Below, piece after piece: positions 1 to 7,989 of a stretch of 64,000 nt of DNA. The notes beneath the pieces were generated by a model that did no database searches, was not told the DNA's origin, and worked only from the letters and a program-made list of their open reading frames with translations. Source of the stretch: CAVQMB01 sp963713445 (GTDB lineage Bacteria > Pseudomonadota > Gammaproteobacteria > Competibacterales > Competibacteraceae); NCBI GenBank assembly GCA_963713445.1, contig CAVQMB010000043.1:20303-84302 (forward strand), read 5' to 3'. Position numbers and translations under genes: made by a program. Positions within the stretch are counted from its first letter, which is position 1. Each line of letters starts with the position of its first letter.

Positions 1-2
1 AT

Positions 3-953
3 GCTGTAGAAGCCCAGCGCCATCGTCTTTCCAATGGCCTCCAGTCGGTTGCGCTGATCGGCGCAATGGCGGCACTGCTGGGTCTGCTGGGCTGGATCTT
101 CGCCGGCGGCGGCGGTGTTGTGGTGGCACTGGTGATGTGCGTTCTGGTGGCGGTGTTCGGGCCGCGACTGTCGCCGCGCCTGGTGCTGCGGCTCTACCGG
201 GCGCGGCCGATCCAGCCCTATCAGGCCCCTGACCTGTACCGAACGGTGGATGAACTCGGCCGGCGGGCGGGACTGAGCCAGGCGCCGACCCTGTACTATC
301 TGCCCACGCCGGTGCTCAACGCCTTCGCTGTCGGCAGCCGGCAGACGGCCACCATCGCTCTGACCGATGGCCTGCTGCGCAACCTGGCGCCGCGTGAACT
401 GGTCGGTGTGCTGGCCCACGAACTCAGCCACGTACGCCACAATGACATGTGGGTGATGAACCTGGCCGACATCATCAGCCGCATGACCATCGCGCTGTCG
501 CAGGTTGGACTATTGCTGCTGCTGTTCGGTCTGCCGCTGGTGCTGTTCGGGATCATGCCGGTGTCGCTGCCGGCCCTGCTGCTGTTGCTGCTGGCGCCGA
601 CTCTAAGCGCGGTGCTGCAGCTTGCGCTGTCGCGCACCCGCGAGTTCAACGCCGACGTGGGCGCAATCGAACTGACCAATGATCCGCGCGGCCTGGCCTC
701 GGCGCTGCAAAAGCTGGAGCGTTACCAGCGCGGCTGGCTGGAGCAGATTTTCATGCCCGGCCGGCGGGTGCCGGAACCGGGCTGGCTGCGCACCCACCCG
801 CCGACCGAGGAGCGCATCCGCCGGCTGCTGGCGCTGGCGCCGCGACACCCACCCCGGCGGCTGCAGCCGAATCCGGCCCAGTGGCTGGATCAGGCCCGGC
901 TGTGGCCCGTGCCTCAGAGGCCGCGCTGGCACTGGCACGGGCTGTGGTTCTAG
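3..953 (+). CDS. M48-family zinc metalloprotease (HtpX-like), 5'-truncated by window edge
   Basis: The reading frame is open to the left edge, and the residues before the first internal ATG at 66 (RHRLSNGLQS) match the usual N-terminus of HtpX-like M48 proteases, so the true start lies outside the window. Two hydrophobic helices come early. The zinc motif HELSH is encoded at 417-431, two more membrane helices follow (about 490-610), and SRTREFNAD supplies the third zinc-ligand Glu. Family members are inner-membrane peptidases for damaged or misfolded membrane proteins. The C-terminal RTHPPTEERIRRL is typical. The stop overlaps the stop of the convergent collagen-like gene. A canonical HtpX is also encoded at 40133-41014. 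Confidence 0.92.
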   Translation, partial: AVEAQRHRLSNGLQSVALIGAMAALLGLLGWIFAGGGGVVVALVMCVLVAVFGPRLSPRLVLRLYRARPIQPYQAPDLYRTVDELGRRAGLSQAPTLYYLPTPVLNAFAVGSRQTATIALTDGLLRNLAPRELVGVLAHELSHVRHNDMWVMNLADIISRMTIALSQVGLLLLLFGLPLVLFGIMPVSLPALLLLLLAPTLSAVLQLALSRTREFNADVGAIELTNDPRGLASALQKLERYQRGWLEQIFMPGRRVPEPGWLRTHPPTEERIRRLLALAPRHPPRRLQPNPAQWLDQARLWPVPQRPRWHWHGLWF

Positions 954-1766
954 CTCCCGAAGTCGATCAGATTGAGACCGATGCTGTTTCCCGTCGAGGC
1001 CGACGTGACATTCGTGGCCGACGTTACGATGACCCGCTCACTGTAGGTTGATGCCGCGGATGTCGCCGGCGCGGTATCGACATACGTCGAGGCGACCGGG
1101 AATGTCTGCGTTCCCGCAACGCTACCGCTACGCGTTTCGGTAACGGTGTTGATCAGCGTCGCATCGCGGTAGAGCCGTACCTCGAACGTAATGGACCAGT
1201 TGGCAGTCGTAACAGCATTCACTCCGAATGTGTCATCGATTTTGAGCTCATCTCCTGCAGTGACCGCTAGCGTGGCTGATGCCACAGTCACCTCGGTGGA
1301 AAAGGGGGGGGAACACGCTTATGGGTCCCGCGGCGTTGGTGAAGCTCAGCGTACCGGATCCGCCCGTGGGTCCGGTTGCCCCGGTGGCGCCCGTTGCCCC
1401 GGTGGCGCCCGTTGCCCCGGTAGCCCCGTTAGCCCCGGTAGCGCCCGTAGCGCCAGTAGCGCCAGTAGCGCCAGTAGCGCCAGTAGCGCCAGTAGCGCCA
1501 GTAGCGCCAGTAGCGCCAGTAGCGCCAGTAGCGCCAGTAGCGCCAGTAGTGTCGCAGATGATGACCTGGTTGTTGCTGTCCAGGCACAAGCCATTCGCCG
1601 CAGTGCCGCTGCTTGGCGTCGGGGAGAGGACCACGCTGCCGCCGGCGCCGGGGGTCAGGGTGATGTTGGGGCTGGTTGCGTAGGCGGCCGGAACGGCGGC
1701 GAATGAGGGCAGGGTGAGTGCCAGCGACCACGCGAGGCGGTTTCTTTTGAACTGTGAAGCGGGCAT
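950..1766 (-). CDS. Exported collagen-like (Gly-Ala-Thr)n protein, single frameshift at a C8 tract
   Basis: The start at 1766 has AGGAG upstream. A signal peptide (ends near AAYA) is followed by an N-terminal module (NITLTPGAGGSVVL ... GLCLDSNNQVIIC) shared with four other island proteins, then a collagen-like Gly-Ala-Thr stretch encoded by perfect 9-bp DNA repeats, then a beta-rich C-terminal domain of about 110 residues. Reading frame is lost at a run of eight C on the coding strand (plus-strand G run 1304-1311). With seven C the frame runs through to the stop at 950, giving about 271 residues, and the interval is 3n+1 nt long. The gene lies 48 nt downstream of an IPTL-CTERM gene, probably in one operon. 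Thr in the repeats could be O-glycosylated by the nearby GT2 enzyme (inference). Phase variation, decay or sequencing error could each explain the C8. Confidence 0.8.
1450..1548. repeat. 9-bp tandem repeat, 11 perfect copies (plus-strand unit GCGCCAGTA)
   Basis: Eleven uninterrupted copies of GCGCCAGTA lie inside the collagen-like gene and encode Gly-Ala-Thr on the minus strand. Degenerate copies continue toward 1378. Because the unit is three codons, gain or loss of copies keeps the frame and changes the length of the collagen-like rod. Confidence 0.95.
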
Positions 1767-1814
1767 CGTAGTTCTCCTGGGGATATTCTAGTTAGTGGGT
1801 GCAGCGATCGACGT

Positions 1815-2573
1815 TCAGGCCTGGAAGGGCTCGTGGCGCTCACGGCGGACCAGGGGCAGGGCGAGCAGCAGGACCAGCAGCAGCAGGCCGAGGCGCGAGA
1901 GCGTCGGGATGGCGGCGGGCGAGAGGAACAGCCAGCCGAGGAGGTTGCCGCTGTCGAGCGAGTAGGTTGCCTTGGAGGTCAGGCCGGTGACGGTGTTGTC
2001 CTTGATGTCGAGGTAGCTGAAGCTCTGCGGCGAGGCGCCGGAGAAGTCCAGGTTGGCCGGCGTACCGGGGGTGGTACTGCGGATTTTGAGCGGGACGCCG
2101 CCGGTGCCGGCGAAGTTCACCGCGCCGGTGACGGTCTGGGTGGAGCCGGCGGGGAAGTTGATCTGGCGGCCGCTGGAGCTGGTGATGGTAAGATTGTTGA
2201 AGGTGGTATTGCCGGTGATGGTGGCGACCGTGACGCCGCAGCCGTCGACCATGTTGACGGTGCTGGTGCCGGCGTTGAAGGTGCCGTTGTTGGTCCAGTC
2301 GCCGGACATGTTGAGGGTGCCCGAATTGCCGTTGAGAGTGCCGCCGCCATTGATAGTGACATTGTCGACGTTGTTGAGGGTGCCGGAATTCAGGTTGTAG
2401 GTACCGGTCACGGACAGATCGTTGCAGCCGAGATCAACCGTGCTGCCGCTACCGAGCGAAATGGTGGCGCCGCTGTCGACGGTGATGCCGGCGGCCTGGG
2501 CGGCGGGCACGCCGAAGGCGAGTGCCAGGCCCAGCAGGGCCGGCGCGAGCAGAGGACGCAGGTTCCCCGACAT
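1815..2573 (-). CDS. IPTL-CTERM exported beta-structured surface protein, copy 1 (intact)
   Basis: This is a 252-residue exported protein with an N-terminal signal peptide (ends near AAQA). It then has Ser/Thr/Gly/Asn-rich short repeats (TYNLNSGTLNNVDN, TLNGNSGTLNMSGDW) suggestive of a beta-helix or filament. The C-terminus is IPTL, a hydrophobic helix, then RRER. That tripartite tail is the IPTL-CTERM sorting signal, a family associated with exosortase H (XrtH). No exosortase is encoded in this window. The gene heads a probable operon with the collagen-like gene. It is nearly identical over long DNA stretches to copy 2 at 5857-6617 and more distantly related to copy 3 at 9729-10532. The function is unknown and a surface role is inferred. 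Confidence 0.87.
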   Translation of the reverse strand: MSGNLRPLLAPALLGLALAFGVPAAQAAGITVDSGATISLGSGSTVDLGCNDLSVTGTYNLNSGTLNNVDNVTINGGGTLNGNSGTLNMSGDWTNNGTFNAGTSTVNMVDGCGVTVATITGNTTFNNLTITSSSGRQINFPAGSTQTVTGAVNFAGTGGVPLKIRSTTPGTPANLDFSGASPQSFSYLDIKDNTVTGLTSKATYSLDSGNLLGWLFLSPAAIPTLSRLGLLLLVLLLALPLVRRERHEPFQA

Positions 2574-2749
2574 GAGTAATCTCCCGAAGCTGTAGGTGCG
2601 AAGGTGCCCACTTAGGGGCGTGTTATTGTTTTAATGTTTTACAATTTTAGTTTTTTTGCAACAAGATTATTATCTATTGCAACAATTGTATCCTATGTAG
2701 AATCACTCAATAGTTCAACAACAAATTCTGTCTGCCAGAAGAGTAGCGC
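2574..2749. promoter_or_regulatory. AT-rich divergent control region with TTGCAACAATTGTAT motif
   Basis: This strongly AT-rich segment separates the leftward IPTL-CTERM gene and the rightward glycosyltransferase gene. TTGCAACAATTGTAT occurs at 2677-2691, with a second GCAACAA at 2658-2664 on the same strand, 21 bp away. A TTTAG plus T-run element lies at 2646-2657, about 75 bp from the IPTL start. Related elements precede the other two IPTL genes. A dedicated regulator or AT-tract silencing is possible. Confidence 0.5.
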
Positions 2750-3901
2750 ATGCCCGAACCGTTGTTTAGCCGTCCGGCCGCCACTGAACTGGATGGCCTG
2801 CCGAAAATCTGCCTCAACATGATCGTTAAGGACGAAAGCGCGGTCATCGAGCGTGCCCTGGCGTCGGTCGAGAAGGTGATCGATTATTTCGTCATCGTCG
2901 ATACCGGCTCCAGCGATGCGACGCCGGGGCTCATCGTTGAGTTTATGCAGGCTCGCGGGGTACCCGGCGAAGTCCATTTCCGTGACTGGGTCAACTTCGG
3001 TCACAATCGCCAGCAGGCGCTGGAGTTGGCGGTGGGTCATGGCGACTGGCTGTTGTTCATCGACGCCGACGAGGAGCTGCGCTACGACGACCCAGGGTTC
3101 CGGCGGCGGCTCAAGCCAGGCACCAGTTACTGGCTAACCAAACACTATGGAAGTCTGCGCTACGAATTGCCGCAACTGATCTGGTTGCGGAACACGTCTT
3201 GGCACTGGGCCGGTGCGGTGCATGAGTATCTGGTGGTCGCGGATGATCATCCGCGCCGCTCGCTGACCGCGGCCTGGGTGGTGTCACACGTCGGTGAGGG
3301 TGCGCGTTCCCGCCGTCTGAGCCAGGAACAGAAGTTTCTGCAGGATGCCCGGCTGCTGGAAGAGGAATTGCGCCGCAATCCGGACGATGCCCGCAACCAG
3401 TTTTATCTGGCCCAGTCCTACCGTGACGCTGGCTATCTGGGCAAGGCTTACAAGCACTACGAGCGTCGGGTGGCGATGGGCGGCTGGGAGGAAGAGGTCT
3501 ACGTCGCCCAGTGCGAGAAGGCATTGTTAGCCGTACGCCGTAACATGGGGCACCGCGAGATCGTGGCCGAGCACCTGCATGCTTACCGGTTGCGTCCCAG
3601 CCGCGCCGAGGCCCTCTACCAACTGGCGTCGTATTGCCGGGAACGCAAGCTCCACGCCGAGGGCTATCTGTTCGCCAAGGTCGGCAAGGATATACCCATG
3701 CCGGCCGATATCCTGTTCCTCCGCCGCGATGTCTACGAATGGCGGCTGCTGGACGAATTTGCCGTCTGCGCGTACTGGATCGGTCAGTATCGGGAGTCCG
3801 CCGACGCCAGCCGGCGGCTGCTGGACGAAGGTCGCCACGAGCCGGCGGATCGGGAGCGGCTGGAGAAGAACCTCGGTTTTGCCCTGGCTGGACTGAAGTA
3901 A
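2750..3901 (+). CDS. GT2 family glycosyltransferase with C-terminal TPR-like region, copy 1
   Basis: The protein has 383 residues. The N-terminal GT-A domain (about 15-210) opens with ICLNMIVKDESAVIERAL and carries VIVDTGSSD, HFRDWVNFGHNRQQAL and a FIDADEEL metal-binding DxD-type segment, all typical of GT2 enzymes acting on peptide or lipid acceptors. The second half (about 215-380) has helical TPR-like repeats (NQFYLAQSYRDAGYLGKAYKHYERR, shown here as a general region of about 25 residues). No signal peptide or membrane helix is seen, so it should act in the cytoplasm. It is transcribed divergently from the IPTL/collagen operon, so the Ser/Thr-rich exported proteins are plausible acceptors (inference). 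A damaged second copy lies at 7990-9078. Confidence 0.85.
   Translation: MPEPLFSRPAATELDGLPKICLNMIVKDESAVIERALASVEKVIDYFVIVDTGSSDATPGLIVEFMQARGVPGEVHFRDWVNFGHNRQQALELAVGHGDWLLFIDADEELRYDDPGFRRRLKPGTSYWLTKHYGSLRYELPQLIWLRNTSWHWAGAVHEYLVVADDHPRRSLTAAWVVSHVGEGARSRRLSQEQKFLQDARLLEEELRRNPDDARNQFYLAQSYRDAGYLGKAYKHYERRVAMGGWEEEVYVAQCEKALLAVRRNMGHREIVAEHLHAYRLRPSRAEALYQLASYCRERKLHAEGYLFAKVGKDIPMPADILFLRRDVYEWRLLDEFAVCAYWIGQYRESADASRRLLDEGRHEPADRERLEKNLGFALAGLK
3717..3816 (+). repeat. 100-nt tract identical to 8888-8987 (glycosyltransferase copies)
   Basis: This stretch in the 3' third of the first glycosyltransferase gene is base-for-base identical to 8888-8987 in the second, although the flanking sequences differ at many positions. 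The pattern suggests recent gene conversion. Confidence 0.85.
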
Positions 3902-4061
3902 GCGTCGTTGTTGCTGAACAGGACAACAGCGCCAGCCGCTACTGGCGGCGTCTGCCATGGTCGCGGATCATAAGCGCACGCTGTCCGTAGCGTGGCGACT
4001 GCTCTGCCGCGTTGTTGCGTTGCGCAGGTATATGTACCGAACGGAAGGTTGCCGTGGCTGG

Positions 4062-4830
4062 TTAACCTCCCCACGCTAACGGATACCGCAAGGTCCAAGA
4101 ATGCCGATATGGCTGTGGTGGCGTGCGCGTAGATTCCGACACGGCGGCAGTGCCAGCGGCATACGGCACGGAAAGCCCGGTCGAGTGGCACGTGCGGGAT
4201 GTCCCTTGGGCGTTGCTCCAGTAAATGCTGGAAAATTACAGGCGGCCCCTGGAACCGGTGATAGCGTGGCGCTGCCTGGCGTGCCGGTGTAGAGCTGCGC
4301 CGTGACGGTAACCGGGTTGCCACTAAAGTCAGGGGTGGAGCCTGGCGCTATTAATAAACAGGGTGGCGTCCATCGTCGTGAATGTTCCCGCCGACGGAAT
4401 GGTATTGGGTGCCAGGACGTTTGACCGCCGGAGTCCAGGTTGATGTCGTTGCTGCTGAACGAGCCATTGGGAACGCTGACTCCGATCCACCCGGATAGCG
4501 GCAGTATTGCCGGGGCGGTGGCGTTGCCGCTGGCGTCGGTGCCAACAGCGGCGTCCTGGGCACTGCTCATGAACACCCGTCCGCAGGTGACGACGTGGTT
4601 GCTGCGTCGAGGCACAGGCCCGTGTCGGTGCCGTTGCCGATTTTTTGCAGCCGGACGCCGTTGGCATTGACCTTGAGCTGCGTTTTGCCGTCGGCATCGT
4701 TGAGCCGCACGCTGCCGCTGGTGCCCGGGGTCAGGGTGATGTCTGTGTTGGACGCGGCATGAACGGGCGGTAGCACTGTGAATGCCAGCCCGAGAGCGAA
4801 ACCGGCGGCTATGAAGCGGGAACGACTCAT
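4062..4830 (-). pseudogene. Degenerate exported LTPG-domain protein, multiple frameshifts
   Basis: The start ATG at 4830 is preceded by GGAGG. A signal peptide (ends VHAA) leads into the island N-terminal module (NTDITLTPGTSGSVRL, then KTQLKVNANGV, then GLCLDA). Sequence related to the intact protein at 6930-7724 then continues in changing frames: TCGRVFMSSAQD, FTTMDATLFINSA, NPVTVTAQLYTGTPGSATL, TGLSVPYAAGTAAV, and a last VSVSVG-like end near 4062. At least three or four frame changes are needed, so it is non-functional as read unless the assembly is wrong. It lies 134 nt downstream of collagen-like copy 2 on the same strand and may be the third gene of that operon. Confidence 0.78.
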
Positions 4831-4964
4831 GGTGTTGCCTCCTGCAGTCATGGATGGACGTGTTTTGGGGGATTCGGTCAAGGGCATCCCGGGCCGGCTG
4901 CTGGCAGAACCCGTCAAGGCGTTTTGGCCGTCCCTGGCCCGTGCCGCAACGCGCTGCGGTCCGT

Positions 4965-5793
4965 TCAGTCGAGCTTCATAAGGTTTAATTGGGCGCCAGC
5001 GCTTGGTGCCAAGTCCGTTGTCAGGGGGGTCGCACTGTTGTTGCGCAGCGTGATGACGTCGCCGGCGGCGAGGTACAGTATGGCGCTGCCGCTCACCTCA
5101 CCGGTCGCTACTAGAACTGGGACGCTGGTGGACGCGTCGACGGTACCGTTGATGGCAATGGCGATCGCCGAACCGATACCGGCGGTGATGTTGACTGAAT
5201 AGGTGATGCGGTAATTGCCGGCGGTGGTAACAGTCACGGTGGTGGTGCCGGCGGTGTGGGTTACGTTCGACAGTGGGCCGTTGTTGCTGAACGGTACGTC
5301 GGCGCCGCCCACTACGGTGGCATCCGCCAACGTGGCGAGTTCATAGGGGTAGCCATATGCGCTCAGGCCTCCTCCGGTAGCGCCAGTAGCCCCGGTAGCG
5401 CCAGTAGCCCCGGTAGCGCCAGTAGCGCCAGTAGCCCCGGTAGCGCCAGTAGCGCCAGTAGCGCCAGTAGCGCCAGTAGCGCCAGTAGCCCCGGTAGCGC
5501 CAGTAGCACCGTTGAGTCCGGGTGAGCCCGGTAGCGCCAGTAGCGCCAGTAGCGCCAGTAGCGCCAGTAGTGTCGCAGATGATGACTTGGTGGCTGGCGT
5601 CGAGGCACAAGCCATTGGTCGCGGTGCCGCCGGTGGCCCCGGGGAGTTTGACCGAGTTTTGCAGGACCACACTGCCGCCGGAACCAGGGGTCAGGGTAAT
5701 ATCCGTGCTGGGGGGCACAGCGTAGGCAAGCGTCGGCAGGGCGAGCGCCAGCGACCAGGCGAGGCGGGTTTTTCTGAGGCGCGCAGGATGCAT
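4965..5793 (-). CDS. Exported collagen-like protein with BclA-like C-terminal domain, one frameshift
   Basis: A signal peptide (ends near AYA) is followed by the shared module (STDITLTPGSGGSVVL ... GLCLDASHQVIIC), a Gly-Ala-Thr collagen-like rod, then a C-terminal domain of about 135 residues. That domain (SAYGYPYELATLAD, PFSNNGPLSNVTHTAG, NYRITYSVNI, LYLAAGDVITLRNNS, QLNLMKLD) resembles the BclA_C TNF/C1q-like trimerisation fold of Bacillus exosporium collagen proteins. One extra base in the CCC at 5527-5529 breaks the rod: removing one base changes GATG-L-T-R to GATG-SPGLNGATG and the frame continues to 4965. The interval is 3n+1 nt. It lies 63 nt downstream of IPTL-CTERM copy 2. Real inactivation, a variable state or base-calling error cannot be separated here. 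Confidence 0.8.
5377..5577. repeat. Imperfect 9-bp tandem repeats encoding Gly-Ala-Thr
   Basis: Units GCGCCAGTA and GCCCCGGTA alternate on the plus strand. They encode the collagen-like rod of the minus-strand gene and are interrupted around 5510-5530 by the SPGLN segment and the frameshift. The array is less uniform than the one at 1450-1548. Confidence 0.85.
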
Positions 5794-5856
5794 GATTTTT
5801 CCCCTTTGTATCGTTGATATCTGGAATTTGCCGATGTGTGAGCGGGCGCTGCCGGC

Positions 5857-6617
5857 TTAGGCCTGGAAGCGCTCGGGCCGGCCCCGCCAGAGCAGGGGCA
5901 GCGAGAGCAGCAGGGCGAGTAGCAGCACGCCGAGGCGCGAGAGCGTCGGGATGGCGGCGGGCGAGAGGAACAGCCAGCCGAGGAGGTTGCCGCTGTCGAG
6001 CGAGTAGGTTGCCTTGGAGGTCAGGCCGGAGACGGTGTTGTCCTTGATGTCGAGGTAGCTGAAGCTCTGCGGCGAGGCGCCGGAGAAGTCCAGGTTGGCT
6101 GGCGTACCGGGGGTGGTACTGCGGATCTTGAGCGGGACGCCGGCGGCGCCGGCGAAGTTCACCGCGCCGGTGACGGTCTGGGTGGAGCCGGCGGGGAAGT
6201 TGATCTGGCGGCCGCTGGAGCTGGTGATGGTAAGATTGTTGAAGGTGGTGTTGCCGGTGATGGTGGCGACCGTGACGCCGCAGCCGTCGATCATGTTGAC
6301 GGTGCTGGTGCCGGCGTTGAAGGTGCCGTTGTTGGTCCAGTCGCCGGACATGTTGAGGATGCCGGAATCGCCGTTGAGCACGCCGCCGGTGTTGATGGCG
6401 ACATTGTCGACGTTGTTGAGGGTGCCGGAATTCAGGTTGTAGGTACCGGTCACGGACAGATCGCCGCAGCCGAGATCCATGGTGCTAGCCGCTACCGAGC
6501 GAGCAGGTCGGCGCCGCTGTCGACGGTGATGCCGGCGGCCTGGGCGGCGGGCACGCCAAGGGCCAGGGCCAGCCCCAGCAGGGCCGGCGCGAGAAGAGGA
6601 CGAGAGTTCCCCGACAT
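5857..6617 (-). pseudogene. IPTL-CTERM surface protein, copy 2, frameshifted near the N-terminus
   Basis: The sequence is near-identical to copy 1 (1815-2573) from the middle to the IPTL tail. The matching ATG at 6617 encodes the same signal peptide (MSGNSRPLLAPALLG) but reaches TAG after GADLLAR. Compared with copy 1 there are two single-base insertions in the first 120 nt after the signal peptide. The interval is 761 nt, exactly 759 (copy 1) plus 2. The remainder (DLGCGDLSVTGTYNL onward) is open and could only be translated from a start lacking the signal peptide. It heads the operon with collagen-like copy 2 and the degenerate gene at 4062-4830. Decay after duplication is the simplest reading. 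Confidence 0.78.
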
Positions 6618-6929
6618 TTCTGATCTCCCGAAGCAAGGAATGAACCAACGCCCGAGAATGGGCAGATTATTGTTTCAATCGTTTCAAAATATTAGTTTTC
6701 TTACAACAAATGGCTTGCTTTGCAACAATTGTATCTTAGGCCGAATGCTGCGTGAGTCAATAGCAATTCCGTGACAACTCGCATGCCGCGTCGCCTATGA
6801 GCCGGCTAGTTCTTCTGTGTTGGGCGGGTACGGGCAGGTCGCGGTGGCATTTCGGCATGATGCCGCGAGCCGCTCGCGCCAGTATCTTGGGGCGCGACAG
6901 CCGGCATCATGGATGGCGTATGTCCTGGC
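6618..6929. promoter_or_regulatory. Non-coding gap with AT-rich IPTL-type promoter segment
   Basis: The first 125 bp match the region upstream of IPTL copy 1. An ATTAGTTTTC element lies at 6691-6700, ACAACAA at 6703-6709 and TTGCAACAATTGTATC at 6720-6735. From about 6750 to 6929 the sequence returns to high GC, and no gene, repeat or clear terminator is visible there. Confidence 0.45.
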
Positions 6930-7724
6930 TCATCCGCCCACGCTGACCGATACGGTTATCGGTACCGTGTTGATCAACGATACGCCTGCCGCCGTCGCGG
7001 TGACCACGAGAACGGCAGTACTGCCGGCGGTATAGGGAATCGACAGCCCGGTCAGGCTGCATTGAGCGCTGGTCCCGACGGCGACTATGCCCGTAAGCGC
7101 TGGCGCGAATGTGCAGGCCGTACCTGGGACCGGGAATAGTGTCGCGGTCGCGCTGGGGCTCGAGTAGACCTGCGCGGTGACGGTGACCGTGGTGCCGACC
7201 AGTGAAAGTGCTTGCTCGAGGTGGAGCGTGCCGCGTATCGCGGTAAATGTTCCGTCGGCCAGCAATGTGTATGGTGGCGTCGTGTCGGAGCCGGCAGTTG
7301 GGGTGAGGTCGATGCTGCCGCTACTCAAGGGAGTCGCGTAGGCCGTTTTGACGTAACCGGACAGCGGCAGGACCGCGACGTTACCTGCAAGACCGCCGGC
7401 GATGGTGGTCAGCGTGGCATTCGAGGTGGCGGTCATGAAGACATGGCCGCCGCTCGCCGTCGGGCAGGTGATGACGGTGTTGCTGGCGTTGAGGCACAGG
7501 CCGTGGCTTGCAGTGCCCGAGCTGGCCTTGGGTAGGCTGACGCCATTCGTGTTGACTTTTAGTTGCGTGGTGCTTGTGTCGTCATTGAGCTTTACGCTGC
7601 CGCCGTTGCCCGGGGTGAGGGTGACGTTTGATTCGGCTGCAAAGCCGACCGGCATAATAAACAGTAGCGCACAGGACGCTGTGATTAGAGTGCGCAATAA
7701 AAAGCGGCCGTAATGGCACGTCAT
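6930..7724 (-). CDS. Exported protein with LTPG/GLCLN N-terminal module, function unknown
   Basis: The start ATG at 7724 has GGAG upstream, giving 264 residues. A signal peptide (ends GFAA) is followed by the island module (ESNVTLTPGNGGSVKLND, TQLKVNTNGVSLP, GLCLNASNTVITC), then an Ala/Thr/Val-rich beta-type region to the C-terminus (VTVTAQVYSSPSATATLFPVPG, ending VSVSVGG). There is no collagen repeat and no IPTL tail. It is the intact relative of the broken gene at 4062-4830. It is transcribed divergently from the damaged glycosyltransferase at 7990-9078. The two Cys of the module (spaced about 10 residues) could form a disulfide after export. Confidence 0.72.
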   Translation of the reverse strand: MTCHYGRFLLRTLITASCALLFIMPVGFAAESNVTLTPGNGGSVKLNDDTSTTQLKVNTNGVSLPKASSGTASHGLCLNASNTVITCPTASGGHVFMTATSNATLTTIAGGLAGNVAVLPLSGYVKTAYATPLSSGSIDLTPTAGSDTTPPYTLLADGTFTAIRGTLHLEQALSLVGTTVTVTAQVYSSPSATATLFPVPGTACTFAPALTGIVAVGTSAQCSLTGLSIPYTAGSTAVLVVTATAAGVSLINTVPITVSVSVGG

Positions 7725-7989
7725 CTCAGTGGTCTCCAACGGCAGAAAAGGACAAAAACCCAAATCAGGACTATACGTTGTTAATTCGGTGCGTCTAGCG
7801 TCATCTGCCGACAGGCTGGCAATGGCGGGTCTTTGAACATCAGGCGAAGTTATGAATAAGTCAACAAGATACCCACCGTGGCGAGGCGGATGATCAGAGC
7901 GCCCCGGAGCGGGTATCTACCCCATAATCGGCGTTTGCGCTAGATTGTGGCTCCGGTAGCCTTCCCATTGTGGGATCGGAGGACAATGC
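7725..7989. other. Divergent intergenic region, no gene seen
   Basis: This 265-bp spacer lies between the leftward exported-protein gene and the rightward glycosyltransferase remnant. It has scattered AT-rich blocks (about 7850-7875) that could be promoter material, but none of the TTGCAACAATTG elements found before the IPTL genes. I see no ORF, repeat or terminator. Confidence 0.4.

Noticed and set aside
1378..1548. Possible CRISPR or satellite array
   Set aside because: The repeats are 9 bp without spacers and lie in frame within an exported collagen-like gene.
1191..1706. Plus-strand Ser/Ala-rich ORF over the repeat array
   Set aside because: It is an antisense artefact of the GCC/AGT/AGC repeat. 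The minus frame has signal peptide, RBS and homology to two other island proteins.
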